Source: Anadara kagoshimensis (Eukaryota > Mollusca > Bivalvia > Arcoida > Arcidae). From it: a stretch of DNA of 64,000 nt. The position numbers were made by a program, and so were the translations under genes. A model generated the notes under the pieces. That model ran no database searches, was not told the origin of the DNA, and saw only the letters and a program-made list of their open reading frames with translations. The stretch covers positions 6,614,765-6,678,764 of the forward strand of contig CM037862.1 in assembly GCA_021292105.1 (NCBI GenBank), written 5' to 3'. Below, one piece after another: positions 27,078-36,100 of the stretch; positions within the stretch are counted from its first letter, which is position 1, and each line of letters begins with the position of its first letter.

Positions 27078-29903
27078 TAATGCTGATTATTTGGACCAGC
27101 AAGACATAAATGCTTTGAGTGGAGCTCAACATCAGAGATCCTACCATTGTTTTCCTACACAGTTAAACCTGTCTATAAAGGTCACTCAAAGGAACCAGTA
27201 AAAGTGGCCTTAATGGACAGGTGACCTTTGTATACAGGTTCAAATAATATGAATAAAGAACAATTATGATACAATTATACTGGCCTTTATAGGCAGGTGA
27301 CCATTATATAGATGTGGCCTTGAGGGCAGGTTGGGCTGTATTTCCTATAATTTTTTTACCCTTTTCTTATATTTTCCTATCATGATTTTTGTTACTGGAA
27401 TTCAGAATGGGGACATTTTCTTGCATTTAGTACATATATGAAACAACATTCACGTTTATGTATTTTTAAACCAGTAAGTATACATTGCAGTTGCCAATAT
27501 TTTATGTTTGTTAGTAAAAGGGGGAACAGAAATGGCTGTAGGAGAGGCCATGGATGTATATTTTTGTGCAAATTATTTAAAAATATTCCTATAATTTTAG
27601 TGGAAACTCCTATAATTTTCTATAAAACTCCTATAATTTTGATGCCACATTCCTATTTTTCCTATATTTTGGACCTCAAAATGGTAGGATCCCTGCAACA
27701 TGTAACGATTAGAAGTCAGCGCAATATGTAAACATGCTGGGCAGCTGACAGTGCATGTAGGTAGAAAAATCGATAATGCATGCAACAGTCATGACTCGAC
27801 TGTGTGATGAAGCGAAACACGATATTGACGTCACTACGTCAGATGTACAATGTATGAGTACATTGAAGGTCACTGCCATATTTGTTTTCATTGACGACAA
27901 ATGAAGGCTCTTGGTTTTTTGCTTTTTTCAGATATTGACACCGCATGCACCAGGTATAATACTTTGTTAAAATAAATTACAATAATATTGTAATACTATG
28001 TCAAAATTTCAAAGAGAAAAGACCATGGTACAAAAAACGTACAAGTTTTAAAAATCGAGTCGAGTTTCATGCTGATTAGGCTACAGTGATTTTTAAGAGA
28101 AATCAGGTGCCGTCAGAAAATAGAGGTTTTTTTGCAAGTATGCGTGTCATCCAGAATTTTTTCATACATGCGTAATTTTAAGTTCATAACAAATCTGCTG
28201 ATAATGCGTTTACACCCATAAATGCAAATTTTACCGTTAAAATACGACACTGAATTTAGTGTACACTGAAGCTCGCGGCCATATTTGTTTTCATTGACGA
28301 CGAATGAAGGATCTTGGTTTTTTGCTTTTTTCAGATATCCACACCGTATGCACCAGGTATAATATTTTGCGAAAATAAATAACAATAGTATTGTAATGTT
28401 ATGTCAAAATTTCAAAGAGAAATATTCATGATACAAAAAACGTACAAGTTTTAAAAATTGAGTCATGCTGATTAACAGTGATTTTCAAGAGAAACCAGGT
28501 GCCGTCAGAAAATCGCGAATTTTTTGTAAGTATGCATGTCATCTCGGATTTTTTCATACTGCGAAATTCTAAGTTCATGACAAATCTGCTTATAATGCGT
28601 TCACACCCATAAATGCAAACTTTACCGTTCAAACACGACACTGAATTTACTGTACACTGAAGCTCGCGGCACATTTTTGTTTTCATTGACGACGAATGGA
28701 GGCTCTTGGTTTTTTGCTTTTTTCAGATATCTACACTTTATGCACCAGGTATAATATTTTAAGGAAATAAATAACAATAGTATTGTAATGTTATGTCAAA
28801 ATTTCAAAGAGAAATATTCATGGTACAAAAAACGTACAAGTTTTAAAAATCGAGTTGAATTTCGTGCTGATTTTCAAGAGAAATCGGGTGCCGTCAGAAA
28901 ATCGCGAATTTTTTATAAGTATGATATGTCATCTAAAATTTTATAATACATACGAAATTTTAAGTTTATGATACATGTGCTTATATTGCGTTTTCACCCA
29001 TACATGCAAATTTTACCGTTAAAATACGAAACTGAATGTGACCGATTGTTTTCCGGTGTCGGACACTTGACAAAAAATAATCCCGTTTTTTCGACCGCGG
29101 AAGGTTTCAAAAAACAAAACCGAAACACAATTTGCTCTTGGCGTTTCCCCTGCTTTATATCCATAGAAAATCAAATAAATTTGAATAAAGTTTGATATTT
29201 TTCACTTACTTGTACCTAGTCATAACAGGAAATCTGTATGCGCATCCGCGATTGTCATAAAGTATGTCTGTAAAAAGGAAAATGTTGGCGGTATGGGGAT
29301 TTTACACATGCGAAAATGACAATGTTTACACCGGAAGTGATGTCCTTGATGACGTTTTACGTCATATGCGCAACAGAAGCCGCCATTTGCATGGTTTTTT
29401 AACATGTTAAATCCCCATAGCACCACCGTTTTTCCCTATGCAGATATATTTTGGGCTAATCACGGATGCGCATACAGATTTCCTGTTATGACTAGGTACA
29501 AGTAAGTGAAAAATATCAAACTTTATTCAAATTTATTTGATTTTCTATGGATATAAAGAGAATTTCACTGTCACAGTCACAGTGGTTCCTACAGTAAATT
29601 TGGCACTGACAACATTGCATTGGAATTCAATTTGTCAATGTCAAATCCGTTTTGAAATTGAATTCTGCAGCAAGAGGGTAAATCTCATCAACATCAGTAA
29701 ACTAATAAAATAATTCAATTCTCTACCCCCCCCCCCCCTCCGCTATCCAAGGTCAAAAGAATTTTCAACAGTTGTTGGCTGTTATATTAATTATGCTTAT
29801 TGTATAACTTTAATCCAGATAAGAAATTTATAAATAATCGGGTCTTATGACTCAGAATATCTCACCATTGTGGCACGAAGACCACTGCCGTTTTCGCAAA
29901 CAT
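16235..29903 (-). CDS. ATP5F1C: ATP synthase F1 subunit gamma, mitochondrial (7 coding exons)
   Basis: This is the rotor-shaft subunit of mitochondrial F1Fo-ATP synthase; it turns inside the alpha3beta3 ring in the matrix. Exons, in transcript order: 29903-29866, 23929-23895, 22733-22602, 20066-19865, 18581-18437, 17337-17117, 16335-16235. All junctions are GT-AG and the phases agree. Exon 1 begins [12 protein letters not shown], a presequence. Exon 2 has [10 protein letters not shown], where the mature protein usually starts. Exon 3 carries the N-terminal coiled-coil helix ([18 protein letters not shown]), exon 4 the [12 protein letters not shown] core, and the last exons the C-terminal helix ([20 protein letters not shown], then [18 protein letters not shown]). 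The joined length is about 290 residues, as expected for the family. Exon 5 is 145 nt where 144 is needed: one A too many in a four-A run. The rest is intact, so this looks like a live gene with a probable consensus error. Identity is very secure; the exact exon 2 acceptor is less so. Confidence 0.95.
17690..17960 (+). mobile_element. SINE lacking its head, in ATP5F1C intron 5
   Basis: Body (ggtagtgactgttctttcag) and tail (aatataagtgaaatattcta then gactgggatgtacaaccc) are present; the tRNA-like part is gone. Confidence 0.7.
18437..18581 (-). CDS. ATP5F1C: ATP5F1C coding exon 5, with a one-base frame conflict
   Basis: After the acceptor the exon reads [29 protein letters not shown], then leaves frame. 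One base on, the family pattern resumes as [17 protein letters not shown] up to a GTAAGT donor. The start and end phases set by exons 4 and 6 require 144 nt; 145 are present. The extra base lies in the AAAA of CAAGAAAATC on the minus strand. No alternative splice site here would restore the frame. Confidence 0.9.
20318..20628. mobile_element. CAGGG-ended TIR element, 5-bp duplication (hAT-like MITE)
   Basis: The element is 311 bp; ends are CAGGGATTTATCA and its inverse, flanked by TTTAA at 20313-20317 and 20629-20633. No coding capacity. It abuts the pearl-like element. Confidence 0.8.
20634..21976. mobile_element. Pearl-like element with central 169-bp tandem array
   Basis: The left part starts near caagagcaccgccgagcgg. 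The centre (about 20835-21905) is six units of about 169 bp, each with catttgaatccataaat, gatcggaaaccacatgg and aataatccgaaaaagttg. The right part ends near gtcatatgacaggcgtataa, with a small palindrome. Short flanks around a 160-170-bp tandem core match the pearl family described in bivalves, thought to be Helitron-related. The long open frames on the minus strand repeat with the unit and shift frame because 169 is not a multiple of three; they are not genes. It lies in ATP5F1C intron 3. Confidence 0.7.
22140..22530. repeat. Degenerate minisatellite, about 72-bp unit
   Basis: About five diverged units with cagagaagca, gtgtagagtct and agaaagatcacagataaggc. One more unit is at about 20205-20285, on the other side of the CAGGG element and pearl-like element, as if these inserted into the array. 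Confidence 0.6.
22828..23426. mobile_element. CAGGGG-ended TIR element (hAT-like MITE) in ATP5F1C intron 2
   Basis: The element is 599 bp with ends CAGGGGTTGAAAATT and the exact inverse. TAAA adjoins both sides (22824-22827, 23427-23430), a short possible target duplication. Non-coding. Confidence 0.7.
23930..24258 (-). other. Start-proximal remainder of ATP5F1C intron 1
   Basis: Only this 330 bp and about 290 bp next to exon 1 (29572-29865) of the 5.9-kb intron lie outside the 5.3-kb TIR element; nothing else is recognised in them. By inference the intron was short before the insertion. Confidence 0.5.
27009..27075. repeat. (CT)n(CA)n compound microsatellite
   Basis: A TC run followed directly by an AC run, inside the 5.3-kb element. 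Other dinucleotide runs: AC at 2459-2490 and 33228-33244, AT at 47400-47418 and 57050-57084. Confidence 0.95.
27160..27338. mobile_element. MITE family A inside the 5.3-kb element
   Basis: Starts CAGTTAAACCTGTCTATAAA and ends ggcaggttgggctg followed by TA. Same interior as the 7791 copy. Its place within the larger element makes it a later insertion. Confidence 0.8.
27880..29040. repeat. Tandem array, three units of about 395 bp
   Basis: Units start at about 27880, 28272 and 28672 with tttgttttcattgacgac. Each contains gcttttttcagatat, caccaggtataata, gtacaaaaaacgtacaag, ggtgccgtcagaaaat and acccataaatgcaaa in the same order. Units are diverged by several per cent. Non-coding. Confidence 0.85.
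29153..29558. mobile_element. 406-bp foldback element inside another element's terminus
   Basis: Arms of 101 bp (29153-29253 and 29458-29558) are inverted copies with one visible mismatch, starting CTTTATATCCATAG. The 204-bp middle has no gene. It interrupts the right terminal repeat of the 5.3-kb element, whose left copy is uninterrupted. The near-identity of the arms suggests a young insertion. Confidence 0.8.
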
Positions 29904-29934
29904 CTTTCTAATCCACGACCCGGCTTGTTCCTTT

Positions 29935-29990
29935 GCAGAGTGGTGCAAGGTCAAGGAAACTTGATTGGCCGGAAAATGTAGACAACGAGT
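29935..29990 (-). promoter_or_regulatory. Probable ATP5F1C proximal promoter motifs
   Basis: About 40-85 bp upstream of the ATP5F1C start codon are an AAGGTCA half-site, an inverted CCAAT box (ATTGG at 29964-29968) and CCGGAA next to it. ETS-type (GABP/NRF-2) and ERR-type sites are common in promoters of nuclear genes for mitochondrial proteins. The motifs are seen; their use is inferred. No transcription start can be fixed from the sequence. Confidence 0.35.
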
Positions 29991-30623
29991 TTCGAGTTTA
30001 TAAATCAAGGTCTACACTCATCATAACCCTCTTTCTCACATTGGCCATTTACCGATAGTAGAGTCGGCGTTAAAATCAACAACAACTTTAAACAGAAGCA
30101 TCGGACATACAAGAATATTATTTAATGAAATGTAAAATTCAACTATATATATTTTTAATTTAAATTTATTTTTGGATATGTAAAAGTAAAAATCGTTTTA
30201 TGCCTATGTAAAATTGGTTTCTATTTTGGCATATGGAAAATCGATTTTCACATGATGCATAAATCAATTTTTACATAATTATGCATAAATCGATCAACTT
30301 TCCTAGCATCTATATATATGTACAGGGTGAAAAATTTACATCCCGGCGTGATTTTTACAGTGTGGTCGGGAGTGAATACTAGAGAATTAATTTTAAATGG
30401 CCTTGCGGACAAGTACTCTATATAACAACTGGTTTAGAAATTTATAATTCTACGATCTACAAAATATGGGCTCAAATTTGACAGCATTTTAAGAGAACAT
30501 GCAAGACCCAGATCAGAGACATATTATATTCACCATTTCGAAAACATGACAGGGGAGATAACACCTATGAACGAAAACGAGGCTGGGGGGGGGGGGGGGA
30601 GCTACATCCGTCCAGCGTAGAAT

Positions 30624-32095
30624 TAGTCCGACTAATCAGCCCACTAAACCCCCATTTTAATTTTTTGACTTTTTGGAGGTTTGTGGTCTGACAGCTTCCA
30701 TTATTGAATTCTTGAAATTTCTGGCGAAAACGGCAGAAACGATAACACGCGTTGATAACTTCAAGTATTTCCTTACCTTGATCTTGCTGACAACACGGTA
30801 CACTTCCTAAAACATTATTCTAGCGATCCATGCTCAACTTTTAATTAAAATCCATCGATATCGGTAGAAATGCAAGGTTTTCTGATGTCTCTTTAGCTCT
30901 CTGTCACTTTCGCATCGTGAAGACATTACTAATCTGCATTGACCAATCAGATCGCACGTTGCATTTGGATGGTGAAACTAGAAGTTCTATCTTTAGAAAG
31001 CACATGGTGATGTTTATTTACATTACAAATTCGCGTTACTAATGGTGTTTTACACTGTATTTTACGTGGTGTTTTAACACTTACAAAAAGTAACATTAAA
31101 ATAAATGCTTGTATAAAAATATTTAGAGATATAATTGTCAGATTTATTATATATGTAGACTATTAATTGGAGTAGATCTCATCTGTACATATTTTGATAT
31201 TCTTGACCCCTCTCATCTTTTTTTTTGAATTAGTATCCTGGAAATATTATTCCAGTAATTTCGGAAAAATAGCACCTCCCTGTATATATGTACATTCATG
31301 CAAAAAAAAACCAGTTAAATAATCAAACCCTATGACAAATTTACAGTGTGTCCGGGATGAATTCGGCAAGAGAACTAATTTTTAATGGCCTTTAAATTTG
31401 AGGACAAGTACTCTTGTGTTAAACTTGATATATTACAACTGGTTTGATAAGTTATAATTTCTACGATCTGCAAAATATGGGACAATATTTGACAGCATTT
31501 CAGTAGAGAACATGCAAGTCCCAGATATGGTGGTATGTTACTAATTTGAGAAAAAAATCACTTGGATACAAACGAGAAAAAAATGGAAAATCTTCACTGC
31601 ATTTAGTACACATCTTCACATTGATATTAATAAAAATGAAATAACTAAAATAATATGTTATACGCGTGAAAACGCCATTAATAACGCGAATTGGTAATGT
31701 AAATAAACATCACCATGTGCTTTCTAAAGATAGAACTTCTAGTTTCACCATCAAAATGCAACGCGCGATCTGATTGGTCAATGCAGATTAGTAATGTCTT
31801 CACGATACTAAAGTGACAGAGAGCTGAAGAGACATCAGAAAACCTTGCATTTCTACCGATATCGATGGATTTTAATTAAAAGTTAAGATGGATCGCTAGA
31901 ATAATGTTTTAGGAAGTGTTCCGTGTTGTCAGCAAGATCAAGGTAAGGAAATACTTGAAGTTATCAACGCGTGTTATCGTTTCTGCCGTTTTCGCCAGAA
32001 ATTTCAAGAATTCAATAATGGAAGCTGTCAGACCACAAACCTCCAAAAAGTCAAAAAATTAAAATGGGGGTTTAGTGGGCTGATTAGTCGGACTA
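30624..32095. mobile_element. Long-TIR transposon with 9-bp target duplication (Mutator-like)
   Basis: Two inverted arms of about 430 bp (30624 to about 31055, and about 31664 to 32095), with only a few per cent differences, begin TAGTCCGACTAATCAGCCC. The 9-bp direct repeat GCGTAGAAT flanks them at 30615-30623 and 32096-32104. Nine-base duplications and long TIRs are typical of Mutator-like elements. The roughly 600-bp middle has no transposase, so the copy is non-autonomous. It sits between the two divergent host genes. Each arm holds an ATTGG box and a CAAG|GTAAGG donor-like site pointing outward. Confidence 0.85.
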
Positions 32096-32348
32096 GCGTA
32101 GAATATGACGATTGAAACGTGAAAAAAGGACTTTTGTTGTACCACAGGTTGTACAAAAGTCTTAAGTATATCACAATTTTCACAACTTATAATCCAAAAA
32201 TATTTGTCAAAGAGTTTTAATTATTAAAGTATTTATTTGATGTATTTATTACAGCCGAAAATAGTTTATTTCTACCATCTGTCAAAATTACTGGACAATC
32301 TACTGATCTATCAAGAAGTGAATTTCATTTCTGATTATATTAAAAGTT

Positions 32349-32570
32349 GGAACGAGTTGTTAAAGGCTAAAATTATAAGAAATTCTTAAATTTGGAATGA
32401 GTTGGTGAAAAATTGGAACGAGTTGGTAAAAAAGTTGGAACGAGTTGCAATTGGTAATTAAAACACAGGTGTGAAAACTCTGCATAAAAAAGTGGAACGA
32501 GTTGGTAAAAAAAGTTGGAACGAGTTGGCGAAAATCAGTTGGAACGAGTTGGAATTGGAACGAGTTGACC
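32349..32570 (+). repeat. Clustered GGAACGAGTTG repeats upstream of the VPS10 receptor
   Basis: About eight copies of GGAACGAGTTG(G), plus one GGAATGAGTTGG, occur in 220 bp with irregular spacing (about 16-45 bp), 375-600 bp before the receptor ATG and in the same orientation. Simple repeats would keep a fixed period; these do not. Confidence 0.75.
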
Positions 32571-32904
32571 AGATACCTTTTGGATCATGAGTTACTAAAT
32601 TTTTGTTGTATTGGTCTTGTTTAATTAAGCCGGAACTGCATTTAATTCTCAACCTTGTGTGATAGATTTGGCTCAACCTCTGACCATAGAAAAAACAACA
32701 AAGTATATTAACAGAATTATTGATAAATTTAAGAAAAATATTAATAGAAGCATTCCTTATTTCAATAGGCAATTCATTCCAGTCTCTTATAGTTTGTGGT
32801 AAAAAGCTTTTAAGATAGAAATTTGTGATATATTTGTTACAATGGTCCTGTATATTTACTTGTGTTCCATTTTAGTTTTCGTATCTGTTGACAGGTGGCG
32901 TTCT

Positions 32905-32930
32905 GAATGTTGACGTCTCACGTGAAAAAT
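32905..32930 (+). promoter_or_regulatory. CRE-like and E-box motifs upstream of the VPS10 receptor start
   Basis: TGACGTCTCACGTG at 32911-32924 joins a TGACGTC (CRE-like) and a CACGTG (E-box) about 20 bp before the first ATG. There are also two possible 3' splice sites just upstream (ccattttag near 32877 and gttgacag near 32893), so this stretch may be promoter or the start of a spliced exon. Motifs are seen; use is not shown. Confidence 0.3.
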
Positions 32931-32944
32931 AATAACATCCTCGT

Positions 32945-33195
32945 ATGACCTGGACGATGGCAAGAAAACTTTTGTTGGTTTTATGTATAGTCAGTGTATT
33001 TTCTTCAAAATGTGCACTGGCAAATAATGTCCATAACTTTGAAATGCGTATGGAAAGATTAATCAACCGACATTGACCGAAAAAAGCGATGTCATGTCAA
33101 GAAATCGACGGGACACTGCTGATGCAAAATGCCAAAAACAGGAGACCGACTTTTTACAGGAAGTAAAGAACGGTGCTTTGAAACTTGAGGCGAAG
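32945..33195 (+). CDS. SORT1: VPS10 receptor exon 1: signal peptide and prodomain, frame conflict
   Basis: From the ATG at 32945 (a second in-frame ATG at 32957) the frame gives a clear signal peptide, MARKLLLVLCIVSVF then SSKCALA, followed by a short prodomain, and stops at the TGA at 33074-33076. The furin-like site and first VPS10 residues (SRNRRDTADAKCQKQETDF) lie in another frame of the same exon, open from about 33042 to the GTAAAA donor at 33196. Going from one to the other needs one extra base (or two fewer) somewhere between; the AAA of GGAAAGATT near 33055 is a candidate. Everything after is in phase 0 with exon 2. A consensus error is the simplest reading. Confidence 0.75.
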
Positions 33196-36100
33196 GTAAA
33201 ACAACTGAACTAAACAACAACAACAACACACACACACACACACAGTGTGACATGTATGTATGAAATTTTGAAAGCACTCGCTCCTTTGCCATTTAACCGA
33301 CAGTTTTCCCAAGTGCACTTTCTTTTTCAGTTCAATTAAATCTGTTAGATAAATACTAGTTACATTGAAAAATTCCCTTCTTCTGTTGATGGGAATCAAA
33401 ATTTGGTCATCCATTTGTATAGTGTGCGCTTTACTGTTTCGCCCATAGGTGCTCGGTAATGGATTTTAAGCATTTTATAAACATATAGCGTACCACATAT
33501 ATATCATGCATAAAATAATAAAGGTAGGTTACTTTAGATTTATAAAAATTCCATCAGGCTAGGGAATCCCTTCCAAAAAAATTATGGTTTCGCCTAAAAG
33601 GTAGTTACCAGTACTATACTATGTAGTATGTAGGTTCATGTACATTGCTAAAAAACCTTGTGGCTTACCTCAAATGAACCACTGAAATATAATTGTGCAG
33701 GCATAGGAAAGCTGTTACTTATGACAATGTGAAACTGGGGAAAGCTGCAGGTCCTGACAACCTAAAGCTATTGATTCTTTAAAAACACCAATGCTAACAT
33801 CTATCTTTCAATATTCAATCCAGTCCTGTATTTTCCTGATATGATGATGAGAAAACAGCTCATGCAGTGCTTCAGATTGTCGGTGCGCCCGCGCCAATCC
33901 CAATCCATTATTTTAAAAAATGGCGCATAACATTTGCTTCTAATGGGTCCACGTGGCGCATGGTTTTTCTTAGCCAAATTTCTTCCCAAAACTACATATT
34001 CGATTCCATGGGGTTTTCCGATTTGACTCTTGTTTTTGTTTTCTATCGGAAAATCTCTAGCGTCTTTGTTTATCTCATAATCAGCATATAGACAGGACTC
34101 CCGACGACAAGCCCCTTCTCTTCGCTCTATGCGTCGGTTATTAACATTAACATTCAAAGGGGGAGAACTCGTAATTAAACTTGTTATGACCTCGGACGTT
34201 GTCGTTCATTTAATATACTAGCGGCAACCATGGCTACGAGGTGCAGACGACTCTTCACATTTTTTTCAAAACAACACAAAGCGCAGAGAAGTAGATGCAC
34301 ATAAAATGAATCATCGCGGTGAAAGAGTTTAAAATATATCGTAAAGGTTAACAAATATAAATTAACAGATGACAAGATCGCTTTTGGTGCATTATATTAA
34401 TGTCAAGTGCCGACTTTCACTTTCAGTCACGTGGTCGTGGCATAACATTTAATTATGTGTCAAAACATGACCCACTATAACATAAAATGACCCCTTGATA
34501 TTGGACCTGGTGGGCCCTTGTGGCCCACTATCTGTAAAGACAATCTGAAGCACTGCTCATGTTACACCAATGTATAAATGCTTGGTAGCTTTTGTAATTG
34601 TAGGCAAAATTTTCTTAATAGCTTGTAAAGGTATTGGTAAGCATATATGGGTTAAAGTCTGTGGTTTTGAATGTTTCCACAATTTTCTGCAAGCAACACA
34701 AGTCTTGCCTTGAAGACTCAAATCTTATGTTTATTTTATATATTATATTTATTTCAGTACAAGTTTCAAAATGAAACAAACTTTAGTATGGCTCTAGCAT
34801 GGGCTGGAATTGGAGGGGTAAGTTTTTATCTATTTATGAATTTAATTGTAGAAAGTGCAATTATATTAAAGCAGGGCTCCAAGTAGGATTTGGTTTTCAC
34901 TAGCCTTTTGGCTACCATGTTTTATTTTTACTAGCCAAGGCCAAAATTTACTAGCCAGGGTTAAATATTTTGGTCGCCAAAACAAAAGTTCCCCGTGATC
35001 ATGCAATGATACAAAAAAGCTGAATTTGTAAAACCTTTAATTCAAATTGAAAGCATAATAAAATTTGACAAATAACTGTGTGCCAGCGGAAGTCGCATAT
35101 CATCACTGTCATCAAGATCCAGATCATAACAAAGTCTTCTGGACATTCTTTGTAGGCCACCTTCATTTTTGTTGAAAACAATTGCGCATTCTATACATAC
35201 AACCGAGAAAATTCATTACACCATTTTGCTAAAAACTTTGGCTCGCTTGATGCGGCAGTGGGCATTTGTTGTTCATTATCGGCAACACATTTTGATTTCG
35301 GAATGGATGGTGTGCGGAAACCGAATGAGGACAATTTCCCTTATGTCCTGCTGGCTCGTTTGGGCCATGTTGTTTTCTATAGCAATGTGCAATCCGTTGT
35401 ACGTTTGTATATTAGCAAGGATTATCATAAGTTACAAGCGTTTGTGTGACCTGCATAACACAGACGGGGTTCCTGTGTATATGAGCAGGGGCTATAAACA
35501 AACTGTATACAACACTAGCAGCCGAGTGTACCAAATTACATTGTTTACATGATCATCTTTTGGCTAAAAACGATGTTTACATGATCATCTCCTGGTTATA
35601 AAACAATCTTTTCAGTACAAAAAATAAATTTTCGGTCGCAGCCTCTGTATTTATTGATCGCCGTTTGGCGAGTGCATCAGAAATTTACTAGCCATATCTG
35701 ATTTTTAGTCGCATATGCGAGTAATTTACTCGCTACTTGGAGCCCTGTAAAGAAAACTACCTGTCAATGAAAAAAATATGTGTTTGGAAGTGTGATTTCG
35801 TAAATTACCCCACTTTAGATTATATCACTCAGATGTCCCTTGAACTAGGAGTAACCTGAACATCTAGCAAGTTTCTGAAAACCTTTTCACTTAAGGATCT
35901 GTCTTGGCATTTTGATCTATATGTCTGTGTTTAAAACCATTCTTTCATTTAAGACTTCTTCCTATTAATGTTCCACTGCAGTAGCTCAGTTGGTAGAGTG
36001 CTCGCTCCGTAAGTGGGAGGTTGTGGGTTCTAACCACGGCCGGGTCTGACCCAAGACTTGAAAATTGGGTAGTGACTGTTCTTTCGCCAAGCACTGGGTA

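Larger units (their letters stand above)
24259..29571. mobile_element. 5.3-kb non-autonomous TIR element filling ATP5F1C intron 1
   Basis: The left end (24259-24289) and the right end share a 31-bp inverted repeat beginning ACAGTGAAATTCTCTTCAGG. At the right it is in two parts, 29138-29152 and about 29557-29571, separated by the foldback element at 29153-29558. The interior has about four copies of a roughly 400-bp unit (one diverged near 24.5-24.97 kb, three at 27.88-29.04 kb), each with gtacaaaaaacgtacaag. No transposase is seen. No clear target duplication is visible, so the superfamily is unassigned. The two ends being a single element is inference from the matching ends and shared internal repeat. 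Confidence 0.6.

Noticed and set aside
27880-29040. CRISPR-like array
   Set aside because: Units are about 395 bp and tandem with no spacers, in an animal genome.
35169-35552. 127-residue frame
   Set aside because: Inside a CAGGG-ended element; no transposase motif, composition not gene-like.
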